DNA of 64,000 bases from positions 1 to 64,000 of the forward strand of contig JBKDAN010000042.1 of assembly GCA_046316615.1 (NCBI GenBank), given 5' to 3'. Position numbers and translations under genes: made by a program. The DNA is from BJHL01 sp040378885. Lineage in GTDB: Bacteria > Planctomycetota > Phycisphaerae > Phycisphaerales > UBA1924. How positions within the stretch are numbered: position 1 is the stretch's first letter; each line of letters opens with the position of its first letter. Below, one piece after another: positions 24,701 through 32,280 of this stretch. The notes beneath the pieces were generated by a model. That model worked only from the letters and a program-made list of their open reading frames with translations, was not told the DNA's origin and did no database searches.

Positions 24701-24873
24701 TTGTCGTGTGCTTCGGTACAGCGCTGCTCTTGTGGAAGAAGCTGGCGGGCGCCAAGACGAAGTTCGAGCACGACACGCAAGTGGCGCAGTTGCTCGACGA
24801 CGCCAAGTGGGGCACGCCCGAGTTCATCAAGGACACCGAAGTGCCCAAGGAACAGCGACGCAAGGCGGCATGA
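21721..24873 (+). CDS. 1050-residue coiled-coil membrane protein, Wzz-like C-terminal region
   Basis: Residues ~45-810 are a nearly unbroken coiled coil, extremely rich in Gln, Glu, Ala and Arg (for example QLKAREDELAQRDNQLA, ELNKQRDALAQQSQELSRHA). Two membrane helices follow: ~820-843 (VLTLSAVATVAILGGLSWAL) and ~983-1005 (YWALAMLGTGLVVCFGTALL). The ~140-residue loop between them (DPRFHQMASERYGRVGMAEL, GEMVLTLTGYGSTRTEREL) resembles the periplasmic loop of Wzz/GumC-type chain-length or polysaccharide co-polymerase proteins. With that topology, the coiled coil would be cytoplasmic, a fusion I do not recognise as a named family. The start MASERRKATPLNQSEDQ follows GAGATAGG. A terminator lies 29 bp after the stop. 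Role in envelope polysaccharide or a cytoskeletal scaffold are both possible. Confidence 0.75.
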   Translation: MASERRKATPLNQSEDQAQTPANTPVSGEQDDMLRMLGEFETGLGSLKQLFIQRQALQSQLKAREDELAQRDNQLASKTRELETLMRQFEAQAHELDASRANLQQREDELSKQRSDIEHAAKATQQERERDKAAAQAAAAELNKQRDALAQQSQELSRHASELDRRTQELAAQGQQLDSRAKELNAQAKAVEAERMQIDSLRTDLAQREQQLAAAQREFGDANSRLAEMEQTLARERERHAQASRQLSEDHTAALKQLDAQLQDAVASAKQWQRETQDWQSQAQQQSQRATTLEQQLSETGKNAQHHERKAEELSQELAASRQQAAEFEKQAQYQQHVASDASEKFARVARRFDEVTVELKDARERLAATTSKLELKSTNAATLETRVQEKSREVEQLSRLLDEVRAHNASQTQALTEHAGTMEKQAASIAALEQELQGVRSGAGTLEQKLHAATQELAQLKEKFSAAAKDAASSAKSASQLREQNKQLEDQVGNLWQMISQEQASAADAATKWKTELEAKRKQYDESQAQLDARGRELANATREVERLKNEAVTFAREREEMSARYAKEREQLVADLQARLSEERLTWEKASKVTLDAAVAEARSQSQLSVNEQVSELTQQLDRERAEKQHWVTNLRDVVDEYEQLWCIERGEAARLHEVATRLQSETGEADHVVATLRSKLREEVEHRKSTREQIEDMSTRLEEAAARVAQLENELARAARMPRNESGEDAPRLHLAPATSGWRSAESVARRDERIRLMRRLVRDQADKVRKGSEALRRRYEQTEQVLKQRAELASARQRIIDAEQRLQSSKAKTKSSVLTLSAVATVAILGGLSWALAQQVAPARFMATSMISADGRGRELNAKELAEWKTYHEKVLNDPRFHQMASERYGRVGMAELASPAAVKQLIDTRLNADQRNPGEMVLTLTGYGSTRTERELDVLTVAFTSQANAAQTARVDGSVTKIAQASKTGDEPLDNTRLYWALAMLGTGLVVCFGTALLLWKKLAGAKTKFEHDTQVAQLLDDAKWGTPEFIKDTEVPKEQRRKAA

Positions 24874-24901
24874 GTTGGCACGATGAGTAAATGAACGAAC
24901 G

Positions 24902-24928
24902 AGGGGCCGCTTGATGCGGCCCCTTTTC
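24902..24928 (+). terminator. Intrinsic terminator after the coiled-coil gene
   Basis: AGGGGCCGC (24902-24910) pairs with GCGGCCCCT (24916-24924) around TTGAT, followed by TTTT. The purine-rich flank on the left gives a T-run in the minus direction too, so it may also serve the convergent anti-sigma gene. Confidence 0.75.
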
Positions 24929-25010
24929 ATTCGTCTGTGTCCACACACGAAAAAGCCCTTGCAGGTGCACGGGCTTCTCTTCTCTCGTCGGTTGTTGAAA
25001 GCGAGGCGAC

Positions 25011-25799
25011 TCAGGCGGTGGCGATGAGCAGCACGCGGTCGGCCTTCGCAGGGGTGTTGATCTTGGCGACGACGAGGGCGACGCGGGTGCCGGTGCCCAG
25101 TTTGGCGACTTCGCGGGCCTGCGTCTGCACGCCGCCGTCAAAGGTGGCGAGTTCGCGCACGACGTTGTTGTTGGCATCGAGCTCGACAAGGCGGTAGTTT
25201 TCGTTCTCGCGAGCGGGGAGCTTGGCGGCGAAGGCGCGGCCGTGTTCCCAGTCGGGGTGCGAGACAATGGCGACTTCACCTTCAAAGCCAGCCTCGTTGG
25301 CGGTGAAGTGCACCCGGCGCGTGGCGGGGTCGAAGATCGCATCAGCGAACTCGGAACCAAAGCCAGTGACCCATTCGCCAAGAGCTTGGTTGTTGCTATT
25401 GCCGGTGGCGACGACCTTGTTGCTCTGCACGACGTAGAGGAATGAACCGGTGAGCACCACACATGCCGTAAGCAGCCCCAGCGACGCGGCACGCCAGATG
25501 GAGCCGCTGCGGCGGTGGCTGGTATTGACGAGTTCGAAGTGCGCGTCGGCTTGGGCGATTTCCGCATCGACGATCGCACCGTTCACAGCGTCGAGCACGC
25601 GGTCACGCAGGCCAGCGTCGGGCTGCACGTTGGGCAGCAGTTCGCCGCCGCCGCTCCAGCGAGCTTGCTCGGCGATGACATGGCGACGGACGGACTCGGG
25701 CGCGGCGGCCAAAGCCTTGTCGAAGGCTTGATGGTCGTCCTGATCAAGCAGGCCGAGCGCGGCGAGGTTGGCATTTTCGAGCAATTCACGCAAAGTCAT
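25011..25799 (-). CDS. Anti-sigma factor, RskA-like
   Basis: A 262-residue protein with a cytoplasmic N-terminal helical part (MTLRELLENANLAALGLLDQ then a region of RskA/anti-sigma type), one membrane helix (AASLGLLTACVVLTGSFLYVV) at about 100-125 and a periplasmic C-terminal domain similar to the RskA C-terminal domain (AIFDPATRRVHFTANEA, VAIVSHPDWEHGRAFAAKL). Its ATG overlaps the sigma factor's stop as ATGA, the typical coupled sigma/anti-sigma arrangement. It is inferred to hold the sigma factor inactive at the membrane until an envelope signal releases it. No zinc-binding HxxxCxxC motif is seen. Confidence 0.85.
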   Translation of the reverse strand: MTLRELLENANLAALGLLDQDDHQAFDKALAAAPESVRRHVIAEQARWSGGGELLPNVQPDAGLRDRVLDAVNGAIVDAEIAQADAHFELVNTSHRRSGSIWRAASLGLLTACVVLTGSFLYVVQSNKVVATGNSNNQALGEWVTGFGSEFADAIFDPATRRVHFTANEAGFEGEVAIVSHPDWEHGRAFAAKLPARENENYRLVELDANNNVVRELATFDGGVQTQAREVAKLGTGTRVALVVAKINTPAKADRVLLIATA

Positions 25800-26380
25800 A
25801 CCGTAATCTCCTCACCGGTCCTCTCACGAAGTCGGACCAGTGCCCTGCTGAGCGCGCTCTTGATAGTGCCAAGAGGCGTGTTCAGTTCCTCCCCGATCTG
25901 TCGCAGCGTTTGTCCGCCCAGGTAAGCCCGTTTGACGACGGTCTTCTGAAGTTCGGGCAACGCATCAATCCGTTTCATCAAACCAACGAGACGATCATCC
26001 TGATCCATGCGCGAGGTCGTCTGTGCGGCCTCGGGCGCGGCTGTGGAGAGCGGATGGTCGAGACTGGTAGCCTTGAGGCGAGCGCGATTGCGCCGCAGCT
26101 TGTCTACCAAGTGACGCCGGCTGATGAGCATGACCCATGTGACCAGCGCCGCTTTGTCCTGATCGAACCGACCTGCCGTCCTCCACAGACGGATGAAAAC
26201 TTCCTGCACCGCGTCTTCGGCTTCCGTCTTGGACGGGAGCGTTTGGACGGCCATGCGGTAAACCAACGAACCAAAGCGGTCGTAGAGCTCTGCGATTGCA
26301 GCCTCGTCGTTTGCCGCCACGCGCTGCATGAGCGCCATGTCGGCTCGCACTGGTTCAGATTGGTTCCGGCCTGCCCCCAT
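25796..26380 (-). CDS. ECF-type sigma-70 factor
   Basis: A 194-residue protein from the ATG at 26380, preceded by GAAGGATG. Region 2 is clear (AIAELYDRFGSLVYRMAV, EAEDAVQEVFIRLWRTAGRF, WVMLISRRHLVDKLRRNRAR). After a short linker comes region 4 (LPELQKTVVKRAYLGGQTLR, QIGEELNTPLGTIKSALSRA). This is the SigK/SigE-like ECF layout. The downstream anti-sigma factor overlaps by 4 bp. The open frame extends 96 codons further up into the upstream region, but that part is not sigma-like and lacks a ribosome site. Autoregulation of this pair is likely but not visible. Confidence 0.92.
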   Translation of the reverse strand: MGAGRNQSEPVRADMALMQRVAANDEAAIAELYDRFGSLVYRMAVQTLPSKTEAEDAVQEVFIRLWRTAGRFDQDKAALVTWVMLISRRHLVDKLRRNRARLKATSLDHPLSTAAPEAAQTTSRMDQDDRLVGLMKRIDALPELQKTVVKRAYLGGQTLRQIGEELNTPLGTIKSALSRALVRLRERTGEEITV

Positions 26381-26618
26381 GAATGGGCATCCTTCATTCT
26401 CTGTTCGGCGACGGGTTGTGCACACGATTCCACGATCGCGGGCATACCTGACTGAAACCGAAACGAGCTGCAGAAAGCTCACGAGCCTGTACGCAAGGTG
26501 CATCCAACAGGTTGCTTGCGGCATCGAAAAATGCGGTTGCATGGAGAGGATGTGGGCGTAGTTGCAACAACGCATAAGTACGTGTTGTGTAAGGGTGTTG
26601 CAATTCTTGAAATCTTGC

Positions 26619-26646
26619 TTGTGCCCTTGTGAAAATCTGATAGACT
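26619..26646 (+). promoter_or_regulatory. Possible promoter of the pseudopilin-like gene
   Basis: TTGTGC (26619-26624), 16 bp, TAGACT (26641-26646), about 75 bp upstream of the ATG at 26722 in a locally AT-richer stretch. The match is moderate. Confidence 0.35.
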
Positions 26647-26721
26647 GTGCCCAGTCCGGGGAGGGCACTGGTGGGTGGTTGGTGCGCCCAGCAGAAGTAT
26701 CGCAGAACAGGAACCGCAGCG

Positions 26722-27522
26722 ATGCAACCTCGTGGTGACATCTCCAATCGTCGAGCGCGTGCAGGGTTCACGTTGCTTGATGTCATTGTGAGCATCGCGG
26801 TGATCGCGCTGCTCATCTCGATTCTGCTGCCCTCTTTGCACAAAGCCAACGAGAGCGCCCGCCGGGTGGCGTGCCAGAGCAACATCCGCCAGATTGGCAT
26901 CGGCGTGCTGACGTACGCGGATGACTACGCGGGCCACATTCCGATCAGCGCGTTTCTGCGCTCGGGTGATGTGAAGCAGCCGCAGCAGATGATCACGTTG
27001 CGACTGGGTGATGAACAGCGCAACTGGCTGAACACCGAAGCAACGTGGGACGGCCTGGGCATGCTGCACAGCAACCAGTATCTGACCTCCCCCGGCGTGT
27101 ACTACTGCCCCAGCCACCGCGGCGAAAATCGCTTCGCGAACGTCGCGGATACCTGGAACTCGGACGAAGGCGAGATCATCGGCAACTATCACTACCGCGG
27201 CGAAGGGCCGGCGGGCGTTGATCGTCGCACGGGTCAGCCCATCGGCTTCACGGGCCTGCTCGCGCAAATTGATCCTCAGCAGACCAGTCTGATTGCTGAC
27301 GGCATGCGTGTGCGGGCGGACTTCAACCACCAGGTTGGTGCGAACTTCTTCCGGGCCGACCTCAGCGTGCTGTGGTTTGCTGATCCGGGACGCCGACTGC
27401 TCGCCGCACTGCCCACGAGTCTGAACGACGCAAACTCGGCCACGGTGCAGAATGCATGGGCCTGGTATGACCGCTCGACTGGCATTCCGAACGTGGTGCC
27501 CGGCGATGACACGTCGCGCTGA
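26722..27522 (+). CDS. Type II secretion pseudopilin-like protein (planctomycete form)
   Basis: A 266-residue protein from the ATG at 26722. It has the prepilin cleavage/methylation segment: basic leader (RRARAG) followed by FTLLDVIVSIAVIALLISIL, in which the +5 Glu typical of pilins is Asp. After that comes LPSLHKANESARRVACQSN, the standard start of the planctomycete H-X9-DG-like/DUF1559-related pseudopilins. The globular part has CPSHRGENRFANVADTWN and ends DRSTGIPNVVPGDDTSR. Such proteins are abundant in planctomycetes, processed by prepilin peptidase and exposed at the cell surface; the exact function is unknown. It stands alone here, upstream of a thioredoxin gene. Confidence 0.8.
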   Translation: MQPRGDISNRRARAGFTLLDVIVSIAVIALLISILLPSLHKANESARRVACQSNIRQIGIGVLTYADDYAGHIPISAFLRSGDVKQPQQMITLRLGDEQRNWLNTEATWDGLGMLHSNQYLTSPGVYYCPSHRGENRFANVADTWNSDEGEIIGNYHYRGEGPAGVDRRTGQPIGFTGLLAQIDPQQTSLIADGMRVRADFNHQVGANFFRADLSVLWFADPGRRLLAALPTSLNDANSATVQNAWAWYDRSTGIPNVVPGDDTSR

Positions 27523-27690
27523 GTGACACCAGTTGTGTGACACCATGGCTTGCGGGCTCGTTTGCATCCGAGCCGCCCCACTGCCCCCTTTCTACACCGC
27601 TGATCGCAGCGTTCAACGCTGATTTCTCACATTTTCGGCATCGTGAGCCTGTTGACGAAACGGGCGACAGCACGGGGCATCTGAACGGCC

Positions 27691-28263
27691 ATGCTGACAC
27701 CTGACCTGCTTCGTGCGAGCTTTGAAAAGGGCCTTGGATACGACCAGTACGTGGCAAGCGGCTCGCTTGACCAGCAACAGTCGTGGCGAGCCTTTGGCGC
27801 GAAGGTGGCGTTGACTACGGCACAGCAGGAGCTGCTTGCGGGGATGACCCGCCGACTGAACATCTTGGTCATCTCGGGCACGTGGTGCGGCGACTGCGTG
27901 CAGCAGGTCCCGATGCTTGATGCGATTGCGCGGGCCAATCCCAAGACGCTGCAACTGCGGCTGGTAGACCGTGACGAACACAAGGGGCTGTCCGACGCGG
28001 TGAAGATCTGCGGCGGCAACCGCGTGCCGACGGTGTTGTTTCTGAACGAGGACTACGAGTTTCTGGGCCTGTATGGCGACAAGTCGCTGTCACGCCTGCG
28101 GGCGCAGGCTCAGAAGGCGTTGGGGGCGGCGTGCATGTTGCCCGGAGCCAGCGTTGCGAGCGACGAGCTGTCGGCGACGTTGCAGGATTGGGTCAGCGAG
28201 GTGGAACGCGCCCACCTGATTGCAAGGCTGAGCCCGCGACTGCGGCAGCGGCACGGGGACTGA
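27691..28263 (+). CDS. Thioredoxin-family protein
   Basis: A 190-residue protein without a signal peptide. An N-terminal helical part (MLTPDLLRASFEKGLGYDQY) leads to the thioredoxin fold: ILVISGTWCGDCVQQVPML with the redox pair C66-GD-C69, and the cis-Pro segment GNRVPTVLFLNEDYEFLGLY. The WCGDC site is the form seen in the bacillithiol/thioredoxin-like YtpP-type proteins that begin with a similar N-terminal extension. It probably acts as a cytosolic thiol-disulfide reductase, with the specific partner unknown. It is 168 bp downstream of the pseudopilin gene and may be independently transcribed. Confidence 0.88.
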   Translation: MLTPDLLRASFEKGLGYDQYVASGSLDQQQSWRAFGAKVALTTAQQELLAGMTRRLNILVISGTWCGDCVQQVPMLDAIARANPKTLQLRLVDRDEHKGLSDAVKICGGNRVPTVLFLNEDYEFLGLYGDKSLSRLRAQAQKALGAACMLPGASVASDELSATLQDWVSEVERAHLIARLSPRLRQRHGD

Positions 28264-28337
28264 GGCCCGTACCACACTTATCGGCGGGTGCCGGTGGGAA
28301 GTGAGGCAAAATTTGCGGGTTGAAGCAACGTAAGCCC

Positions 28338-28549
28338 TTGACACTGCGAAAGATTCCGCGGATCGTATGAACTGTCAGAGGAGTCGAGAGAGAGACGCCC
28401 CCTGACAACTCGGTTGCCGGCATGGCCCGGCACTTCGCGCGTGTGTACTCGCGAAGCTGTCTCTGCACCCGCGTTAACACGTGAAACGCGTGCGTGGAGA
28501 CGTTGTATTCATGTTGCCCCGCCGAAAGGCGCGGCGAGGAGAGATAGAA
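28338..28549 (+). promoter_or_regulatory. TTGACA promoter element and long structured leader
   Basis: TTGACA at 28338-28343 is followed by ~205 bp of non-coding leader before the PEP-CTERM gene. In it, CTTCGCG pairs with CGCGAAG (10-nt loop, near 28433-28456), and other GC hairpins are possible. The matching -10 box is not clear (nearest TATGAA is at 22-bp spacing). The ribosome site GAGGAGAG sits just before the ATG. Confidence 0.35.
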
Positions 28550-29344
28550 ATGCAGAAGGCTCTTTTGAATGTGGCGATGATCGCCATCGTCGCCGGTTCG
28601 GCCAACGCCGCGGTGGTGTACAGCCGCACGGCCCCCAACGTACCGTCGAGTGCTTTCAACCCCGGCCCTTGGCTCGGTAGCGCCGACGACGGCCTGCCCG
28701 CCAGCACGCAGCAGATGATCACTTGGGACGACGTGGGCGTCGACCCCGCCGTGATGGGCTCGAACACCGTGCTCGAAGTCACCCGCATCACCTTCGGCAT
28801 CCGCCGCGCGGCTGGCGCTCCGGCATCGTCGCTCAATGTGTACGCCACGCAGTGGAACCCGGCCGCGTTGAGCCTGGATGAACTGCTGGGTGCTGCTGTG
28901 CCCCCGGCGACCGACTTCCTGGCTGGCACGATCAACATGCCCGCTCGCGTCGGCACGGGCTTCCTCACGGAAGAGTTCTCGCTGGGCAATGGCGTCACCC
29001 CCCTCTTCAACGTCGGCCTGATCTACGGCCTCTACAGCAACACCAACGTCGGCGGCTTCAGCATCGGTCTGCAGTTCGGCGGCACGTTCGCTCAAACCGG
29101 CGCTCGCTGGGTGATTCCGACCGCCGCAGGCCAGACCGTGGGCACGGCGGCCGATTCGTTCTGGCTGACGGATCCTCAGCAAGTTGGTGTCGCCGCTGCT
29201 GACCTGGGCGCCTTCGGCGGCTTTGGTCTTGGCGCAAACAACAACTCGTTCTACATGATCGTGGAAGGCAACGCGATTCCCACCCCCGGCGCTCTCGCGA
29301 TCGCTGGCCTTGGTGGTCTGCTGGCCGCGCGTCGTCGCCGCTAA
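28550..29344 (+). CDS. PEP-CTERM-like sorted extracellular protein
   Basis: A 264-residue protein: signal peptide (MQKALLNVAMIAIVAGSANA), a beta-rich secreted domain (VVYSRTAPNVPSSAF, VTRITFGIRRAAGAP, GGFSIGLQFGGTFAQTGARW) and a C-terminal sorting tail PTPGALAIAGLGGLLAA then RRRR. The tail has the pattern of PEP-CTERM sequences (short motif, membrane helix, Arg cluster), recognised by exosortase-type enzymes. No exosortase gene is in the window. It has a strong ribosome site, a long leader and a strong terminator, all as expected for an abundant monocistronic mRNA. Confidence 0.85.
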   Translation: MQKALLNVAMIAIVAGSANAAVVYSRTAPNVPSSAFNPGPWLGSADDGLPASTQQMITWDDVGVDPAVMGSNTVLEVTRITFGIRRAAGAPASSLNVYATQWNPAALSLDELLGAAVPPATDFLAGTINMPARVGTGFLTEEFSLGNGVTPLFNVGLIYGLYSNTNVGGFSIGLQFGGTFAQTGARWVIPTAAGQTVGTAADSFWLTDPQQVGVAAADLGAFGGFGLGANNNSFYMIVEGNAIPTPGALAIAGLGGLLAARRRR

Positions 29345-29395
29345 GCATGGTTTCTCTGTTCTTCAAGGACGAATTCGCAACCTCGCTCCTTCGCA

Positions 29396-29431
29396 CGCCC
29401 CGAGCCTCGCGCTCGGGGCGTGTGTTTTTTT
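29396..29431 (+). terminator. Strong intrinsic terminator after the PEP-CTERM gene
   Basis: CGCCCCGAGC pairs with GCTCGGGGCG (10 bp, loop CTCGC), followed by TGTGTTTTTTT. Confidence 0.9.
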
Positions 29432-29448
29432 GGGGCGCGCTGCACGCA

Positions 29449-29940
29449 TCACGCGACGAGTGCGTCGCTGATGCTCGCGGGCGTCATGCCGGCCATGGGG
29501 TAGTGCAGGCACATCGCTTCGCCCAAGTGCTGGGGCTGGGCGAGGACGAACTGCACCTGGTGCCCCACTTTCCAGCCGGTGAAGCGCAGGGCGCGGACCA
29601 GATGCTCCTGTGTGGTGCAGGCGAGGAGCATGGGGTTGCCGTAGCGATCGGTGCGCAGTTCAAGCGGCAGCAACTTGAACTGCCACGCTTGCCGACGATT
29701 GAGCACGTCGATGGCGCGAGACTGCACGGGGTAGGTGCGCGGATCAATGGTGGGCGCGAACGACGCGAACTGCTCGGCCCAGGCGCGTTCGACGGCGTTG
29801 GGCGAGACGCCGAACATTTCTTCTGCGATGACGCCGAAGGGGCCGCCGCGGGTTTTCTGCGCCTCGAGCACAAGATCGCGCTGTTGGCTGGTGAGAACGT
29901 TGTGCTTGACGAGAAGATCGCCTAGGTGAAGATGTTGCAT
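29449..29940 (-). CDS. Stand-alone MshEN/GspE N-terminal-like protein
   Basis: A 163-residue protein. The start LHLGDLLVKHNVLTSQQRDL then VLEAQ, and the following stretch (FGVIAEEMFGVSPNAVERAW) match the N-terminal module of GspE/PilB-type ATPases (MshEN), which in MshE binds cyclic di-GMP. The rest (LLPLELRTDRYGNPMLLACT) is the second half of the same kind of domain, as in planctomycete stand-alone proteins that keep only it. There is no Walker motif, so it is not the ATPase. Possible roles are a c-di-GMP sensor or an adaptor in pilus/secretion assembly. The spacing of conserved Leu/Gln agrees with the MshEN consensus, but the lead Arg is His, so binding needs proof. Confidence 0.7.
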   Translation of the reverse strand: MQHLHLGDLLVKHNVLTSQQRDLVLEAQKTRGGPFGVIAEEMFGVSPNAVERAWAEQFASFAPTIDPRTYPVQSRAIDVLNRRQAWQFKLLPLELRTDRYGNPMLLACTTQEHLVRALRFTGWKVGHQVQFVLAQPQHLGEAMCLHYPMAGMTPASISDALVA

Positions 29941-30368
29941 GTTCCGCGCACTCCATGTGCCGGCGGTCGTTTCAGCGACCTTCGGCGAGAGGTGGCATCG
30001 GCGTGAACGGCGTGCGAGTGGGCAGCAGGTGTGATGTTCGTGCGTGCTGGCGATGGTTGGAAGCGGCGTGGAGCGCGTGGTGAAGAGCTGCGTGCGATGC
30101 GAACTGCACGCGGCGTGCGGGAGGAATGTGGACGCTGGGCGAGAAATTCCGGCAAAGAGACTTGCACGAGCGGGGGACGAATGGGAGGGGCTGCAAGTGC
30201 ATGCAGGGGCGGATGCTGCGCGGCGGGCGGATTTCTGGGGCGTGCAAATCCGCAGGTGGTTCCAAGTCGCGTGACACCGATTTCTCAGACCCGGCGAATA
30301 CTTGCATAGACAGGTCCGGTAGTTGTTACTCTTGGCTTTCCAGTTCGGGGCGGTTCATCGGAGTACGC
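29941..30368. other. Intergenic region between divergent genes, no gene recognised
   Basis: About 430 bp, GC-rich, between the MshEN-like gene and the carotenoid desaturase gene. Its short frames are Arg/Ser-rich and lack motifs. It must contain promoters for both. Confidence 0.5.
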
Positions 30369-31961
30369 ATGGCAGGTTCCAAGGTCATCGTGATTGGCGG
30401 CGGGTTGGCGGGTCTGGCGAGTGCGGTCGAACTTTCGACGCTGGGCGCACAGGTCACGCTCATTGAGCGCAACCAGCACCTGGGCGGGAAGATGAACGTG
30501 CTGACGGAAGAGACGGCCAAGGGCCGCTTCACGTTTGACATGGGGCCGACGATCATCACGCTGCCGCAGGTGCTGCGTGGCATTGTGCGGCGCAGCGGGC
30601 GAAAGGTTGAGGACTACATCAACCTCATCAATCTCGATCCGCAGTGGCGCTGCATGTATGAAGATGGCAAGGTCATCGATCTGCGGCTGAAGGTCGCGGA
30701 CATGCAGAAGGAACTGGAAGCAAAGTTCCCCGGCACTGATGCCGCGAGCGGGTACAAGGCGTTTGTGGATTACAGCCGGCGCATGATGCGGCTGTCGGAG
30801 AAGGTCTTCTACTACCGCGACCTTGGCGGCGTGGCGGACATGATGAAGAAGCCGCCCAGCGAGCCGGGACTGCTGGGCGATGTGATGGCGATGCGGATGT
30901 ACAGCACCGTGTCGGGCACGATTGAGAAGTACGTGACAGAGCCGCATGTGCGGCAGATGTGCGAACACTTCCTGCAGTATGTGGGGTCGTCGCCTTTCCT
31001 CGCGCCGGCGATTCTCTCGCTGATCGCGGCGGCACAGGTGGATCACGGCTGCTGGTATGCGATGAGCCCCGATGGCCAGTATGGTGGCACGCGCTGCGTG
31101 GCTCGCACGCTGGAACGCATCGCACGCGAGAACAACATCAACATCATCACGGGCGTGGGTGTCAAGAAGCTCGAAACGGCGGGCGATGTCGTCACCGGCG
31201 TGATTCTGGATGACGGCCGCAGCCTGACGGCGGATGCCATCGTGAGCAACTGCGACGTGCAGCGCACGTATCGAGACTTGCTTGCAACGCCTCGTGCGCA
31301 CCGCGAACAGAAGGCCATCGCGGCGGACTACACGCCTGCGTGCAGCGGCGTGGTGTTCTACCTGGGGCTTGATCGTCAGTACGACCACTTCAAGCACCAT
31401 GACTTCCTGTTCAGCAAGAACAGTCATGACGAGTTCAATGACATCTACACCAAGGGCATTCCGGCGCGCGATCCCACGCTGTACCTTGCGGTGCCCAGCC
31501 GAACCGACCCGACGCAGGCACCGAAGGGGTGCGAGTCGCTCTACATCCTGATTCACACGCCTTACATGCGGCCCGGCCAGCAGTGGGAAGGACCCGGCGG
31601 GCTGCTTGAGCAGTATCGTCCGGTGGTGATGGACAAGATGAAGCGCATGGGCTGCCCTGATATCGAGCAGCACATCGTGGTGGAGAAGCATCTGACGCCG
31701 CAGAGCATTGATCGCATGTACAACGCTGAAGGCGGCGCGATCTACGGGCTTGCGAGCCACGGCAAACTCAAGGGCGGCTTCAAGCCCAAGAACCGCAGCC
31801 GGGTGTTCAAGAACATGTACCTCGCTGGTGGCAGCGCGAACCCCGGACCCGGCGTGCCCATGGTGCTGATGAGCGGCGTGACGGCGGCTCGCTGTGTGGG
31901 CGTGGATGTCGGCCTCACGAGCCAGCAGACGGTGGAGATGGGGCAGGGCATCGAGGTGTGA
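30369..31961 (+). CDS. crtI: Phytoene desaturase-like FAD oxidoreductase (CrtI family)
   Basis: A 530-residue protein. It has an N-terminal FAD-binding motif (VIVIGGGLAGLASAVELST) followed by ERNQHLGGKMNVL, the substrate region GRFTFDMGPTIITLPQVLRG, and the C-terminal FAD motif NMYLAGGSANPGPGVPMVLM (CrtI family: LxLxGxxTxPGxGxPGV). Length fits CrtI-type dehydrogenases (about 490-530). Members desaturate, isomerise or oxidise carotenoids or diapocarotenoids. The exact substrate is not set by sequence. No phytoene synthase or other crt gene is within the window, so the pathway is encoded elsewhere. ATG at 30369 is chosen; an upstream in-frame region is not coding. A strong terminator follows. 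Confidence 0.88.
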   Translation: MAGSKVIVIGGGLAGLASAVELSTLGAQVTLIERNQHLGGKMNVLTEETAKGRFTFDMGPTIITLPQVLRGIVRRSGRKVEDYINLINLDPQWRCMYEDGKVIDLRLKVADMQKELEAKFPGTDAASGYKAFVDYSRRMMRLSEKVFYYRDLGGVADMMKKPPSEPGLLGDVMAMRMYSTVSGTIEKYVTEPHVRQMCEHFLQYVGSSPFLAPAILSLIAAAQVDHGCWYAMSPDGQYGGTRCVARTLERIARENNINIITGVGVKKLETAGDVVTGVILDDGRSLTADAIVSNCDVQRTYRDLLATPRAHREQKAIAADYTPACSGVVFYLGLDRQYDHFKHHDFLFSKNSHDEFNDIYTKGIPARDPTLYLAVPSRTDPTQAPKGCESLYILIHTPYMRPGQQWEGPGGLLEQYRPVVMDKMKRMGCPDIEQHIVVEKHLTPQSIDRMYNAEGGAIYGLASHGKLKGGFKPKNRSRVFKNMYLAGGSANPGPGVPMVLMSGVTAARCVGVDVGLTSQQTVEMGQGIEV

Positions 31962-31983
31962 TGCAAGTTGGAAGCACATGATG

Positions 31984-32013
31984 AAAAACCCCGCGAGTGA
32001 TCGCGGGGTTTTT
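31984..32013 (+). terminator. Bidirectional intrinsic terminator
   Basis: A 13-bp perfect stem AAAAACCCCGCGA / TCGCGGGGTTTTT with loop GTGA lies between the convergent crtI-like and dockerin-tailed genes. Built-in T-runs exist on both strands. Confidence 0.92.
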
Positions 32014-32071
32014 GCTTTACACGTCAGTCAATCGATGCAACTGCTGCGCTCAGCGGTCTACCAAAGATGCA

Positions 32072-32280
32072 TCAGCACTCGGCACCAGCAAGAACGTTGA
32101 AGAAGTCGATGATGTCTTGATCTTCCGGGAAGACTCCGTTGTTGTTGAAATCGATGTCGCTACAGGTGTTACCCGCGCTGCACGGCCCGCCAGCGAGCAC
32201 GATAAAGAAGTCGATGACGTCCTGGTCCTCGGGGAAGACGTCGTTGTTGTTGAAGTCGATGGAATCGCAACCGGGTGCGA
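32072..32280 (-). repeat. Two tandem GC-type dockerin modules (C-terminus of 32072-32848)
   Basis: Two copies of the ~28-residue unit DSIDFNNNDVFPEDQDVIDF ... VLAGG.C in tandem. At DNA level they are close to those at 62281-62496, 48700-48797 and 54754-54960. Confidence 0.85.
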
